A DNA stretch of 64,000 nucleotides from Maratus speciosus (GCA_963932465.1 OZ010800.1:30010852-30074851); one strand, 5' to 3'; counted from the stretch's first letter, positions 23,145 through 36,400 are shown. Notes: generated from the letters alone by a model not told the origin. A program made the numbers and translations.

Positions 23145-23984
23145 ATGAATTGCAGAAAATGCAAAAAAAAAGGTGGTTTTGAATTACATAAATGGTCCAC
23201 AAATGAACGATCACTATTGAAAAATGCTGGGTTAGCAAACATAATTTATGATAATATACATAGTGTAGTGGGCAATAAAGCCATAAAAGTTCTAGGAGTG
23301 GAATGGCATCCTGATAATGATATGTTCAAATGTAATTTCAGTGATATAGATTATAAAAGTGTCACTAGTAAAAGAATTATTCTGTCATTTGTATCAACGC
23401 TTTTTGATCCATTGGGATGGTTTGCACCTTTTGTAATTCTAAGTAAAATGATCCTTCAAGAGCTGTGGAAATTACAATTATCATGGGATGACCCAGTACC
23501 AGAAAATATTGATCAAAAGTGGAAAACTTTACCACTAAAACCTGTAACGATTCCAAGACTGGAATTAAGTGCTGCAGTATTGCTGGCACACTTAATACAG
23601 GCGGTTAGAGATGCATTACATATAAAACCAGATTCTTTGCACGCATGGAGCGATTCACAAATTGTATTGTCATGGCTAAGATTAAATCCTAAAAGATGGC
23701 AAGTCTTTTTAGCCAACAGAGTATCTGAAATCGAATCCATTTTACCATCTGAGAATTGGAACCATGTGAACGGAAAAGAAAATCCTGCTGATTGTGCATC
23801 ACGTGGGTTGCTTCCTGCAGAACTACTGTCCCATGACTTGTGGTGGAACGGCCCACTGTGGTTAAGAAGCAATGAGGTTCCCGTGCATGAACCTATTACC
23901 AGAAATAAAGAAGAATTACCAGAAGCACGTAAAACATTATCATTTGTAGTTTCTGAAAATGTAAAAGAACTTGATATTATATGA
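23145..23984 (+). pseudogene. BEL-1 RT connection and RNase H region with internal deletion
   Basis: The frame starts with GGFELHKWSTNE and contains FDPLGWFAPFVI, both typical of the BEL/Pao segment between RT and RNase H. It then jumps from KWKTLP straight to LKPVTIPRLELSAA. In related elements an RNase H start with the first catalytic acidic residue lies between these, so an internal segment of perhaps 80-100 codons appears deleted. The later RNase H part is present (AWSDSQIVLSWLR, ENPADCASRG). A frameshift near 23984 separates it from integrase. Confidence 0.85.
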
Positions 23985-25474
23985 AAAATATATTCGTTTT
24001 CCAAGTTACAACGCATATTTCTTGGCTATTGAGACTCATCTCCAATTCAAAGGTAACACGTGTAGAAAGAAATATATCATTTTTATCAAGCAATGAAATT
24101 CAAGCCGCAACACGCTGCATTATTCGAATAGTTCAACAAGTGAACTTCAGTAAAGAAATTCAATGTTTAGAAGCTGGAAAAGAGCCATCTACAAATAGCA
24201 GTCTCGTTTGTTTGTGTCCAATTTTAGATGATAACAAAATATTAAGAGTAGGAGGAAGATTGAAAAACGCACAGCTGTCAGAGAATGAAAAGCACCCAAT
24301 CTTATTACCATCAAAGCACGATGTGACTAAGATCATAATTAAACATTTTCATGAAAAATATTTCCATGCTGCTCCAGAGCTTCTTCTTTCTTTAATTAGA
24401 AAGGAATTTTGGATCATTACTGCTAGGTTTGTTATTCGGAAAATAGGAAGAACTTGTGTTACATGTTGCAGATATAGAGCTCAAACGGCAAAACAAATAA
24501 TGGCTAATCTTCCAGCATCTAGAGTAACACAATCACGACCATTTCATCGACTTTTAACAGATTTTTCAGGACCATTCATGATTAAATATCGAGCAGTACG
24601 CGGACTAAAATCATTTAACTCATATTCGTGTGTATTTGTCTGCTTCGTCATCAAAGCAGTACATCTTGAAGTTGTAGAAGATCTTTCAACAAAGGCTTTC
24701 TTACGTGCATTAAAACGATTTATCGCAAGAAGAGGGAAACCTATTGAGATTTTTAGTGATTGTGGAACCAAATTCAAAGGTGCAGAAAAAGAAATCAACA
24801 ATTATCTTTTGCTGTGCTAGCAGAATGAAGATATAAACAATTTTTTGTCGTCAGAGGAAATACGCTGGACTTTTAATCCGCCTTCTGCTCCACACTTTGG
24901 TGGACTTTGGGAATCTGCAGTAAAATCAATGAAATCACATCTGAAGAAAACCGTTGCTGATAGTGTCTTAACCTATCCTGAGTTCCAAACCTTGATTACG
25001 CAAGTTGAAGCATGTCTCAACTCTATGCCACTGTATCCCATATCATCTGACCCAACAGACTTAAATGCTCTGACGCCAGGTTACTTATTAGTTGGAACTT
25101 CTCTAACTGCCATACCTGTACAAGATGTAAGTCACAGTCCTTTGAGTCATCTTGATCGATGGCATGTGAAACAATTTATTCTTCAGCAATTTTGGAAAAG
25201 ATGGAGCCGGGAATATCTTTCTCAACTTCAGCAAAGACCTAAATGTCAAAAAAGTCAACGAGATTTAGAAGTCAATGACTTAGTCCTCATCAAAGATGAC
25301 AACCTTCCACCACTTAAATGGAAATTAGGACGAATAATAACTGTTCATCCAGTTTCAGACAATAAGGTCAGAGTTGTTACGATCAAGACTAGTAGTTATG
25401 TCATCGATCGTCCAATAGTGAAACTGTGTCCTCTTCCTATAGAAACTAAAAACTGTGAAATCAGAACTGTCTAA
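23981..25474 (+). pseudogene. BEL-1 integrase with C-terminal DUF5641-like domain
   Basis: The frame has an HHCC zinc domain (HFHEKYFHAAPELL, then CVTCCRYRA) and core motifs TDFSGPF and FSDCGTKFKGAE, where the usual SDNGT has become SDCGT. An in-frame TAG at 24818 is followed by the same frame with PSAPHFGGLWESAVKS, carrying the third acidic residue. The C-terminus (DLVLIKDDNLPPLKWKLGRI and a VRVVTIKT strand) is the DUF5641-type tail usual in BEL/Pao integrases. It ends 119 bp before the 3' LTR. Confidence 0.9.
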
Positions 25475-25593
25475 TATTTTTCTATTTTTTGTATTAATTT
25501 GTTTGTGATATTAATTGTTCTTTCATTATAGTTATAAATTGTAAGCAGATAACTACTTGTTGAAATCCCAGGGGATTTCAACGGGGGCCAGAA

Positions 25594-25867
25594 TGTTTAT
25601 GTAAGTATCTTCTGCTGGATATTCCTTGGTTTCGTGAGCTCCAAATTCATGTAAGTTTCTTGTCCTTTTTTCTGCATGTGGCAACACTCTGTGTTTATTC
25701 TGTTTTGATTCGTCTTGTTGTAGAATGTGAAAAATGATGAAATGTAGTAAGCCGTTGCTGGCTCGCATATATTTAGTGTTATAATAAATTCGTGTTTACA
25801 GTCCACTTTGGTGTGCTTATGTGAACGAACCAGTTGTGTAAGTGATTAGTTAAAAAACGCAAAACCA
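25594..25867 (+). repeat. BEL-1 3' LTR
   Basis: 274 bp, starts TGTTTATGTAAG and ends in CCA before the target duplication GCCTG. A purine-rich tract, CGGGGGCCAGAA, immediately upstream is the likely polypurine tract. Confidence 0.88.
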
Positions 25868-26330
25868 GCCTGGCTAAGATTAAAGTACCAAAATGGCATC
25901 CGGAATATAAAAAGCGAAGTGGTCCGCCCGGAACTGTTGATGATAGTCACCTGACTTAGGCTATTGTTATAGAAATTGTTTTAAAATATCGGGAGACAAA
26001 GTCTCTGTAAATTTAATTCATTTTATTTTAGCTTATTTTCAAATGTTTAACTGATCCGCTTTAATCAAACACGAAAACAACCATTGGATGGCTTAACAAC
26101 AACAAATTCGGCCTTAAATATTTGCAATCAAAGCGAATTGAAGGGAAATCCGTTTACAGGGAGGTCTGCACAGCTTTTTCAGTATAATTTAATCTTTTTT
26201 AATATTTTAAAAACCGATCGGATTGGCGTGTTTTTAGATTCTGCGGTGTCTAAACGGGTGTTAGCGAGCGTAGCTTGTAGTGGGCAGAGCCCCATAGTAT
26301 TTATATAATTTTACACATTATATCGCTCAC

Positions 26331-26688
26331 CCGCAAGAAAAGTGACACATCTCGCAAAAATTCATTTTGCGTTTTATTCCACTAAAAGGTCTGTCATAGG
26401 TATACAGTAAGTTTCATAAGCATAGTTGTACGTAAAATCACTTTTTTGCGCTGTATGTCCATTTGTGACAAAAGAAGAAAAGGGGGATTGTGTGGGGAGG
26501 TAAAGTTACCCAAACCTCATCCTACGTCTTCCTTCTGAAGATTTTTACGATGTTTAATGTCCACATTTTAATTCCTGCATTCAGAGCTATAATTTCATGT
26601 AACAGTAAAATCATGCAAATTTTCTTTCGGCTCTCCTGTGAAATTTACTTTTGTCGAGATGTGTCACTTTTCTTGTGGGTGAGCTATA
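26331..26688. mobile_element. MITE with about 31-bp terminal inverted repeats
   Basis: CGCTCACCCGCAAGAAAAGT at the left end matches the reverse complement of the right end (ACTTTTCTTGTGGGTGAG), and the match continues through GACACATCTCG. TATA occurs on both sides, so a TA duplication is likely, as for Tc1/mariner-type MITEs. It separates X copy 1 from X copy 2 and has no coding capacity. Confidence 0.75.
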
Positions 26689-27824
26689 TGTTGGCGAAAA
26701 AATATGGCGAAATAAAAGTTTAAGGAGAGAAGATTTTATAATAAAAACTAGGAGGCTCTGCCCCCTTCAAGCTACGCTCGCCAACCCCCGTTCAGACACC
26801 GCAGAATCTAAAAACACGCTAATCTGATTGGTTGTAAAAATATTATAGAATATTGACTTATACTGAAAAAAAAGATGTGCAGATCTCCCTGTAAACGGGT
26901 TTCCATTCAAATTCCTTTGATTTCAAAAATTTAAGGCCGAATCAGTTGCTGTTAAGCCATCCAATGGTTCTTTTCGTGTTTGATTAAAGAGGATCAGTTA
27001 AATATTTGAAAAGAATCTAAAAAATGAATTAACTGTACAGAGTCTTTGTCTCCCGGTATTTTAAAACAATTTCTATAACAATAGCCTAAGTCATGTGACT
27101 ACCATCAACAGTTCCGGGCGAACCACTTCGCTTTTTATATTTCTGGTGCCATTTTGGTACTTTAATGTTAGCCAGGCACAGGTAATAAGTCGCCAAATAT
27201 TATTCTATCGCCATCATTTCATCTATATTATAATAGTCCAAGTCATGTAACTGCCATAAATAAATACGCTCTGATCCCTTCGCTTTTCATATGAAATTTT
27301 GGCCCAGATATCATATACGGCCCCATATTGGCGCGATTTTTTCCGACGCTAATTTGGGAAAACATCAACAGCATAAACAACAATATCCGGCTTACCAAAT
27401 CAAGCAAAATAACGAAACTATGGCGCCAATTAAGTACCCGTTACGTATATGACATTGGCGTCAGAAAAAAATCGCGCCAACATGGGTCCGTATATGACAT
27501 CTGTGCAGGATGTTTTTCCTTTTGATTAAAAAATCAAATTTCTTTTTCGAATAAAACTACATAAATGTTTCAATGGTCGCAAAGAATTCTTGGTACTGTT
27601 ATGCTAGCCGGGTACAAATCTCGCCAATAGCTATTTTTCAACTCGCAAGTTAGCATTTTTTTTTTCGAGTGGTAAATTAAAAGATTGCTTTGAAGTTGAA
27701 ATTGAATATCATCGTTTATTTAATATTTGGCCAGATGTCATATGCGTACCGGGTTTGGAGTGATTTTTTTAACGAAAATTTGGCGAAAACCTCGTTTTCG
27801 AATACCAGTTACGTATGTATTTTT

Positions 27825-28117
27825 GGTACTACTTAGTTATCCCGTCGACCAGAAATCTATCACCAAACTATAAGATTAAATGCCAATAATGGTTGATCAT
27901 AAATATCATATTCACTTGACTTTAATCAAGTTCACGTTTTTACGTCATCAAGTGATTTTTATTTCGACGTTTTATTTGTATATTTATTAATGTTATACTA
28001 TTTTCTTTGTTATTTCGTTATTTAAAATAAAAATTATGTCAGTTTGTGTAATTTGGCGAGTGGTTTCCAATTTACATAATTTGGCGAAATGGGTCGACAA
28101 AATAACTAAGTATTTTT
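27825..28117. repeat. Y-family MITE, full copy
   Basis: The left terminus GGTACTACTTAGTTATCCCG (followed by TCGACC) is repeated inverted at the right end (GGTCGACAAAATAACTAAGT). It is about 293 bp with an AT-rich interior that contains TTTATTTCGACGTTTTATTT. It has no coding capacity. Confidence 0.75.
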
Positions 28118-30181
28118 TAATTATTTTATATTATTTTAAAAGGAAAATAACCAAAAAAATAATTAACTATAGAACAAAACAATTTATGTAATTTAAAAAA
28201 AGGAAAATAAAGTAAATAAAATTTTTTTATTAAATAAACAACAATGGCCGGGTTACCAGGTCAACCAAAATAATGCCATTTTGGCACCAATTAGGTACTC
28301 AGGTGCGTATATGACATCTGTGCCTAATATTTTTCTTTTTATTATCGTATAAAAAAATAAAGAAATGAAAGCCATTTATTTTAAATGTATATATTATATG
28401 TGTATATGTTTGTATTAAATAACATCATAATGAAATACAAAATGAATTATGAAGAAAAGTAACATGATACATTTCTTAGCATACATTTAAGGGAGGCCAA
28501 ACTTCTCGCCAAATTAATTTAAAATAGTAACCGTTTTTAAAATCTGAAAACAAAATATCTGTTATGATTAAATTTTGAGTTGCCATCATTAGAAAAATGT
28601 ATATAAAATTAGAAAAAAATTAATATTTCGAAAACTAATTCGAATTTAAAAATTCTAAGACCAGTTTTGAGATCTGCGCATCAATATTGATTTTTGGTGT
28701 TAATTTTATCGCAAAGTATTCCATATTTTAGGAGAAATCGCCATGAAACATAATCAGTTGTTTAATCAGTCGATTCATACTTCCGTTTCATACTTCCGTT
28801 TCATAAATTCGTTTCATTAGGATTTTATATATACCAGTTGGAACCTGTCGAAATTCGACGAATTAAAATGTTTAGAATGGAGCTGTTAGATCAAATTTAT
28901 AATAAACCTACAAAAATAATTACAATAAAAAATTCATCTTGCATTGATTATCTAACTCTTAAAACAAATAATGTTTTTAACCTAAAATCACCAAAATATT
29001 ATTTCCAAAAGCTTTCAACTGGTTAAATTATGGAAAAATTAAACTTTATTAGAATACGTACTCAAGATGAGTAATTATGTTGAAGTTATTGATTGAGGCT
29101 CTTACGTTTGTTTTTACGGGATGAAAAATCAGTAAAAAGGATTTCGCTTTGTCACATCATAAAATTTTCCCCCATAAAATCTAAACTTTACGTTATTTTC
29201 ACATTCTCAAAATTTACATACGCTCCACTTAAATTCACAATTTAAAAGTATTTTAACGCGCAATACATTATTAATGAATGTATTTCCAAACTTAATGTCA
29301 CATATGTCCGATACAACTTTTCATGTGAACATTCGCATAAAATTTAGGTTATAATCTCAGTACTCACGAAAATTTACCATTCAGAAATTTGCCTTTAGTT
29401 GCCATAGTATTGGTCAAATATTTAGTTTTATCAAAGCAAATGATCGTCTTGCTTTAAATATGACATCATTTTTACTCATTGAATGATTTTGCTTAGCGTC
29501 TCAAACCCAGTATCAGCGTAATGCAAAAATATTGAAATATCTTCTTCAATCTTTTGATTTATGAAGAAAAATGCGTGGTTTTTTTTTTTTTTTTTTTTTT
29601 TAATGGCTGACGTCATTTTCTGTTCAGAAATTAGAAAAAAGTTACTTTTATTTGTAATGTGAAAATGGCATCAATAAGGATATAATCAATAAAAATAAAT
29701 AAACCATGACTATTTTCCCTTTACTTTTAATAGAAATGGAGTACTTCAGTTGCCACAATTACAAAATTGGTACTATAAACTATAAAAAAAATTAATATCT
29801 CAAAAGTAATTTGAGATAGAGCTTTCAAACAAATTGCATTTAAAAGTACATTTTTTTCCCTATACGACGGTGTATAAATTGAAACTGTGCGATGTTTAGA
29901 AGTTTAAAAATTTGCAGTAGCGAAAATTGTAGAACCGAAATTTCATTTCAAATTTCAAAGTGTTGCCATTCGCAAAATGACGTATGCGTTACGCACAGAT
30001 ATGTTTGTCCTTTATAGTATAGATAGGGTAGATATTTACTGTAACTACAAATTAGCGACTTCATTAAAAAGAAAAGGAATATAAATTCCAAATTATTTTA
30101 ATAAATTTGTTGCATTTAAATTTAACCTATTTTTTAAATTTACAATATTTTTAAATTTTAATTTTTTTATTAATTTATAAT

Positions 30182-30466
30182 GGTACTTGTTAGTTATCCC
30201 GTCGACCAAATTACTGTGGCCAAATTGTAAGATTAAATGCCAATAATGGTTGATCGTAAATGTCACTTTCACTTGAGTTACTCGTGTTTACGACATCAAG
30301 TGATTTTTATTTCGACGTTTTATTTGTATATTTATTAATGTTATACTAATTTACTTGATCTTTCGTTATTTAAAATAAAGATTATGTCAATTTATATAAT
30401 TTGGCGAGTGTTTTGGCGATTTATATAATTTGGCGAAATTGGTCGATGGAATAACTAAGTAGTACT
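30182..30466. repeat. Y-family MITE, full copy
   Basis: It opens with GGTACTTGTTAGTTATCCCG and closes with GGTCGATGGAATAACTAAGT plus AGTAC. The interior matches the 27825 copy closely. It lies in the second, duplicated block of X copy 2. Confidence 0.75.
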
Positions 30467-30955
30467 GTATTTCTTAATTATTTTCTATTATTTTCTAAAG
30501 GAAATATCAAAAAAATAATTAATAATCATAGAACAAAATAATTTATATAATTTGTAAAAAGAAATAAAAGTAAATAAACATTTATTGTCAAATAAACAGC
30601 AATAGACGGGTTACCATGTCAACCTTTTCTGAAATATAAAAAAATATATATCTGTTTGATTAAAATTTGAGTTGCCAACATTAGAAAAATGTATATAAAA
30701 TTAGATAAAAATTAATATTTCGAAAACTAATTCGAATTTAAAAATTCTAATACCAGTTCTGAAATCTGCGAATCAATATTGATTTTTGGTGTTAATTTCA
30801 TCGCAAAGTATTCCATATTTTAGGAGAAATCGCCGTGAAACATAATCAGTTGTTTAATCAGTCGATTCATACTTCCCTTTCATACTTCCTTTTCACACTT
30901 TCGTTTCATAAATTCGTTTCATTAGGATTTTATATATATAGGGTAGATATATTTT

Positions 30956-31687
30956 TGCGTTTATAGGATTGGTTCTTTCAATATTATGGCGTATAAGCTC
31001 AAATGAACTACAGTTTTTAAAGAGTGAAACAATTTATTCACAACTATATTCAGCAACAGGCCTTGGAATTCATCAAATAACACTGAAACGTAGGAAAACA
31101 GTCCACTAACTGAACAAAAGAAACAACGAAATAACTCACAGAGACTCTCCACACAACATCGCAACATAGTACAGTTGCAAAAGAACGTAAATCAGTTGCT
31201 AAGTCATGTAAATCCGCTCTGAGCCAACACCAGGCGTCCAGTTAACTAAGTAAAACCACTTTGAACCTCAGGCGTCCAGTTTACTATTCTCTGATTAACC
31301 ACCAACTGACCCACGCTCTGATCCGCTGGCATATATATATAGGATCGAGGGAATGTTCCGGAATATTCCAGAGCTTTCTAAGATGGAATTTTCTGGAATC
31401 CTCTTGAAAAATCCAGAAAAGCTTTAATGCATCTCCGTACCTAAGCGGGAGACCCGGCTCTGCCACCAAATAGCGCCAAGTTTGTCACCAACTTGGCGAT
31501 ATACTGCCAGATTTGGCGACCAAAATTTGTCGCCAAAATTGATGCCAACTTGACACTATTTCCAGTATTTCCCCAAACTCTCTTTAAATTCCCATTGACT
31601 CCCATTAGGGTTTACTTGCTTGCAGAAAAACAACAAATTGAGATATAAAAATACAACATAAACTAATGTTACAAAATTCGTAACATT
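30956..31687 (-). repeat. Gypsy 3' LTR (minus strand)
   Basis: On the minus strand it starts TGTTACGAATTTTGTAACA after a polypurine tract. It contains a TATA box and two heat-shock-like elements, and has AATAAA near 31030. It matches 46082-46682 over nearly its whole length. The last bases are degenerate, so the 30956 end is approximate. Confidence 0.75.
31330..31402 (-). promoter_or_regulatory. Gypsy LTR core promoter with heat-shock-element arrays
   Basis: GAATGTTCCGGAATATTCC at 31351-31369 is four perfect alternating GAA/TTC units, the canonical heat-shock-factor site. A second, near-perfect array, GAATTTTCTGGAATCCTC, follows at about 31384-31401. On the minus strand both precede a TATATATATAT box (31331-31341), spaced as in a promoter, and a TCAGT initiator-like site follows. 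The other LTR has a partly decayed version near 46402. Heat-induced transcription is inferred from motif quality and position. Confidence 0.65.
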
Positions 31688-31921
31688 GCCCCCTTCTAAA
31701 AAACTGCACGGCAGTGGAATCCATGAGTAAGAGCAAACCACTTAAAGACTATTTCATACAATTCATATTACTTTACAAAAAATACAAAAATCACAGTTGC
31801 ATAGATAAAGAACTAATATTTGCATAATTTACAAAAAGTACTTTCGGTGACCAGGGTCTAAAATTTCCAATATCCAATCACTTTTTACAAAATAAGGGTT
31901 AACCGGTTATAATGTACAAGC
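31688..31921 (-). other. Gypsy 3' untranslated remnant
   Basis: AT-rich sequence between the inserted tandem-repeat element and the gypsy 3' LTR. On the minus strand it ends in a purine tract, AGAAGGGGGCAA, just before the LTR start. No reading frame with a motif was seen. Confidence 0.5.
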
Positions 31922-32585
31922 CAAACTCGCGGCTTTGCTCGCGTAATAGTTGACATGTGCTGAGTGATATCTGTATATTTAATTTTTATTAGAAGATATT
32001 ATGCGTTTAGGAATAATTCAAAAATTACTAATTAAAACACAGTTTGACTAAACTTCATTATTATACTGTATTAGGCAGAAATCAGATTTAAATTAATAAA
32101 AAGAACTAAAACTAATTCTAAATAAATGATAATATAGAAAGTATTTTGAAGCTTCCATGCTCATTTCATTCGCTCATTTCAGTATTCATTTGAAGTTTTG
32201 AATTGTTTAGTAACTGTTCTTAGTACACATTTGCATCTTAAATTTAACCACCATGTCAAAATCCAAACATTTTGTCAAACGGTGTAACACCTCTCTGGTT
32301 GTAGCGGCACTAACATAAGATGCCTATGTTAAAACAGGGACTATCACGCTTAATTTGCCGAAATTAATTTTTAAATCGGTTTGGCAATTCCCATTATTCC
32401 ATAGAAAACGTAATTTAGAAAGTTTTTAAGGTCTTTTTAGAACGTTTGTTGTTCCTGCCAACCCCAGGTGGTAGCAGCACTGTCATAAAATATAGTCCGT
32501 ATAGGATAAAAGAATATCACCATTGATTCGAAACCATTACTTTTGCAATTGGTTTATTATTTCACTGAGATTGCATAGAAATCGT

Positions 32586-33486
32586 TGTGATGAAGATGTC
32601 TTGCACAGGTGGTTCATTTTTGCTTAGCTTCCATACTGAATACAAGGCTGAAAAATTAACTGTACCTATTTTAAGAGGAAGGCAAGAAACTGCTAAGGTA
32701 GAAATTATCTAAAGGTCTTTATTGTCCACCGGGATCGTTTCGAACATAGTCGAAATTACCAAGGCCGATGTTGGAGAAGGGAGCAGAAAGTTACATTTTT
32801 TACGTTCACAGAATCAGATCTTAGAAAGAAGTCATGCAATTACATGTTCTCGAAAAATGCTCGAGTGTTGGCAAGCGTACATACACAATTTCGCCAAATA
32901 CATATACTATATGGCGAGATTAAAGAGAGAGAGAGACATGTGGTCAAAGTACAATAATTGAAATTGAATGGGGAATGTAAAAGATTAATAAGAAATATTT
33001 AACGCCAGATGATTACATAGGGATTATAGCTCAAAAACCGCAAAAGAACATTCGATAGGGTTTGCCAAAGTTCTCATGGGACTGAAGCGGCCGAAGCGCC
33101 CGTTAATAAACAAAACAAAATAAAGACAGGGTTAATAACTGAAATGACTAATATCTTAATCGGGACCAACGGCTAAAAATGTAGAAGTAATATGTCTGAT
33201 TAATTTCTGCATATCATCAAAACTAAGGCAGAAGGATGAAAATTAGAATCCAGTTGCTAGGCGAGAAGAGGAAATTATTTCTTTTCTTTAAAATGCAGTG
33301 CGCTGCGGTTAAAATATTAAAGAGACTGAGAATTGAATGCTTAATTTATGAAGGGAAAGAGCACTAAAAACAGATTGAATCCGAATGCAGACAGATAATT
33401 AAATTTAAGAATTAAAAAAAATGTACTTTTAAAGGGGGGAAAGAGAAAAGGTCTTAATATTAATATGTGAAGGTAGGCCCTTCACA
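32586..33486 (-). repeat. LARD left LTR
   Basis: 901 bp, about 97 percent identical to the right LTR by eye, with small indels (for example ACACGGCCA present only in the right copy). The end GTGAAGGTAGGC...CTTCACA folds on itself. On the minus strand this is the 3' LTR. Confidence 0.88.
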
Positions 33487-36400
33487 TATATCTCCCCAAC
33501 AGCCGAAAAATAACGAAGTGAACCGCGAGAGAAAAAAAAAATTGACCTCATGTCTTCTCTCAAATACATTACACATAAAGAAAAATATGTAAAAATGTAA
33601 TATTTTGTAGTGGGAACCCGGTGACCAACAGTTTATAAACATATACAGAAATACTAAATATGTAAAGAACAAATAAATCATGTTTCATATAAAAGCATGC
33701 CTATAAGCATGACAAAGCAAGTTGGTAACAAAGACTTGCCAAACTCAAATATATTGAAAAAAAAATTTTATGAACTGCAGTTGAGTACTTCTGGACAGCT
33801 GTTTTCTTAATATTCTTTTCTTTTACGTGTGCACACAGTTAATATCTTTTTTTATTATTTCCAGAAGATTTTAATATAAGATTGCTTGAACTTTCACTGC
33901 AAGCAAGAGAAATTTCCACAATTGCTACAAAAGTTGGTTATACTCCAACTTATAAAAATTATTTTTTTTTTGAGACATGAACTGTAAATAAAACAAACAT
34001 TACATAGTATAGTAAATATAAAAATTGTTCATTTTCAACACTATTTGTGACATTTCAAGTTTTCAAAGGTGTTATAACTGGTAAAGGAGAGGAAGATGGG
34101 GGTAAATTATTTGTTAAAAGTTGAAAGTTGCCCTCGTTTTATCTTGTAACCAAAGACTGAATGTGTTTTACTGAGAACCTAAATTAACTAAAGTGTATTT
34201 TAAAACATATTGCACTCCTATAAGGTATAAACAAGAGGTAGTAAGAACTTTCCAGAGAAAGTACCCCTTAAAAAAATGGTAAAAAATGTACAATAAATTT
34301 AATGAAATTTAATAAGCATTATACAATAGGTGACACAAAAGTATGTGTGTGTGTGTGAGAATGTAGTCATAAATAACACCGTTTGGTGTTACGACTGGTA
34401 TATACCAGTAATAAACCACATGTGTCAAAGAGCATAACTAAAACCAAAAAAATAATGCACACCTGTGTACTGAATGATTGGAAAAATCGTGCATAAGAAA
34501 ACTACCTTATCACGTGAATTACCTTGAATAGCCAAGGAAGGCACCGAATGAGAAAAAAAAAATAAAATGTAAAGTGTAGTCCTGTAAAGTTACCAAAAAT
34601 AAGAAACCCTTTTTTTAAAAATATATAGCACAAAAATATAACAAACGTGTACTAGTATACAAATGAACAATAGGAGTGTATCACAGTGACCTCAAGTGAA
34701 AAAAATATAACACTGAACCAAAGAAATGTATCAATGAAGTAAAATGCCTAAGTGTTTTGAAAATCAGTTGTAAAAACAGTGACAATTAGTCCCTGATGCA
34801 CGCAAAGAATTGACAAAGTATGAATTCGTGTAAGGGTTTTTTCTATGAACTAAGATAAACTACTGTGTGTGTTAATTATGAACAAAAATTCTCTACATGC
34901 ACCAAGCACCAAACAGCAAAATGTAACTGAAGAGAAAAAAAAAAAAGGTGTACCGTATTTAAAAAAAAAAACACTACCAAAGGGTTAAATTAAATTTTTT
35001 TTTACTGTAAACTTCATAAGATATTGCTGCATTCGTTGAAAAAAATATATATATATACCTACTCAAAACGCATCAGTGTAAAATTGACAGGATCCATACC
35101 TCTAAGTTAAATAAACAAAAAAAAAAAGAAAAAGGAGTGTTACCGCAAAAGATAAACTGTCCCTTACAAAATATAGAAAAAGAAGTGTTGTTTACCAAAA
35201 AGAAATCTTTAAAATCCTGACATATGAGTGTGAAAGAAAAAAAAAATTCACTCGATAACCAGTGAGAATCAAACACAGTAAATGAAATTTGCACACACAC
35301 AAAAAAAAATGATATATAAAGGTTTTAGTTTTGCTGAATTTTCATGTATAGACCTTCTGTGTATTTATTAAAATTTAACACCTGGCCAAAATATTAAAAA
35401 CATTTACTAAGAAATTGCATACGATTTAATATAGTGTGACAAGATACCTTACTCGATCTGCCACCTTCAAGTAAGAAATATCTAATGAAAGTGTTAAAAA
35501 AAATGTTACATGTTAAAAGGCAACTAATTCGAAATGTCTGTGTAGTTTAACATGTCATGTGACGGATAACTTCTAGTAACCTTAAAATCTTTGTACATAG
35601 ACAAAGGGATGTGTCATTGATATGTTATGACATTATGCAAACACATAATATAAACAAAACAACTCTTAAAATTTAAAAAAAATTAAAAAAATCGATAGAA
35701 CATTTTAATATCGAAACATGGTGTAAAGTTTAAAAGATAGAAAAGTAATAGGAAAAAGAACTGTATGTGTGTGAAGGGAGGGGAAAAAGAAACCCCAAAC
35801 TCATGAACTACATGAATAAAACACATGAGCAAGTGTGTACGCAAGCATACACAACATGTAAGTAAACACATGAACAAATTGTATAATTCCACATGAACTA
35901 CTTGTAATAATGTCTCAATGAACTAACATTTTTATGCACTTTGCCAGCAAAATATACAGACAGTATGTGTGTAATAACCCAAAACACTAACATACGAGTG
36001 AGATTCAATTACATAATTAATGAGTTTATCACCAAAATGTAATGAATAGGGGTTAAAAAAAAGGCCAGTGAACTACGTGTAATGTGTGAAAACCCTGGTT
36101 ATACTCTAAACCAGCCACAATGAACTATATGTGTTATACTCAATGAACTACTTGTGAGAAAAAAAAACAAAAAGAATACTGTCGAATAGATCGCAAGCAA
36201 AGTACAATGTGTAAAAGCAAATGAACAAAATATGTAAATTAACTCATAAACTAGTGTAATGTATGTGTATGAATGACGAAAATTGTATTCTAAATGAGCA
36301 AATTTTGTGTAACATAAATAAATATCCCATACATGAACTAATTGTGAACCGAAAAAAATGCATAAATGGGTAACAAAGGGTTAAAATTAAAATAAAGGTG

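Larger units (their letters stand above)
19970..25867 (+). mobile_element. BEL/Pao LTR retrotransposon BEL-1, full length but dead
   Basis: Two similar LTRs (19970-20237 and 25594-25867) bracket gag and pol remnants in the order protease, reverse transcriptase, RNase H, integrase, which is the BEL/Pao order. The 5-bp target duplication GCCTG lies at 19965-19969 and 25868-25872. The uninterrupted target is visible in related X copies, so the insertion site is certain. Several stops and frameshifts and an internal RNase H deletion make it non-functional. Confidence 0.92.
17683..26297. mobile_element. X-family element copy 1 (long inverted arms), interrupted by BEL-1
   Basis: The left end, CTAGGGGGCTCTGCCCCC, and the right end, GGGCAGAGCCCCATAG, are inverted copies. 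The inverted match continues inward about 600 bp (17683-18310 against 26297-25868 plus 19964-19770). BEL-1 has inserted in the right arm. Without it the element is about 2.7 kb. Both ends here are flanked by TA. No transposase was found. Four such termini in the window (here, 26748, 60834) share a GC hairpin ending in CTAG or ATAG and followed by T outside the element. That is reminiscent of Helitron 3' ends, but paired inverted arms argue for a foldback-type DNA element. The class is open. Confidence 0.6.
26748..30955 (-). mobile_element. X-family copy 2, with internal duplications
   Basis: It starts with CTAGGAGGCTCTGCCCCC and follows, base by base with some divergence, the right arm of X copy 1 in reverse. 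It continues beyond it into sequence shared, inverted, with 46683-49340. Inside are an inverted-repeat module at about 27303-27508 and a Y MITE (27825). The block 27825-28840 recurs in altered form at 30182-30945. The open frame 28838-29026 is also present, inverted, at 47637-47840, but it has no motif and I do not call it a gene. Confidence 0.6.

Noticed and set aside
28838..29026. Conserved 62-codon frame shared with 47637-47840
   Set aside because: It lies in duplicated X-family DNA, so conservation is expected. The two versions diverge at the C-terminus and no motif is present.
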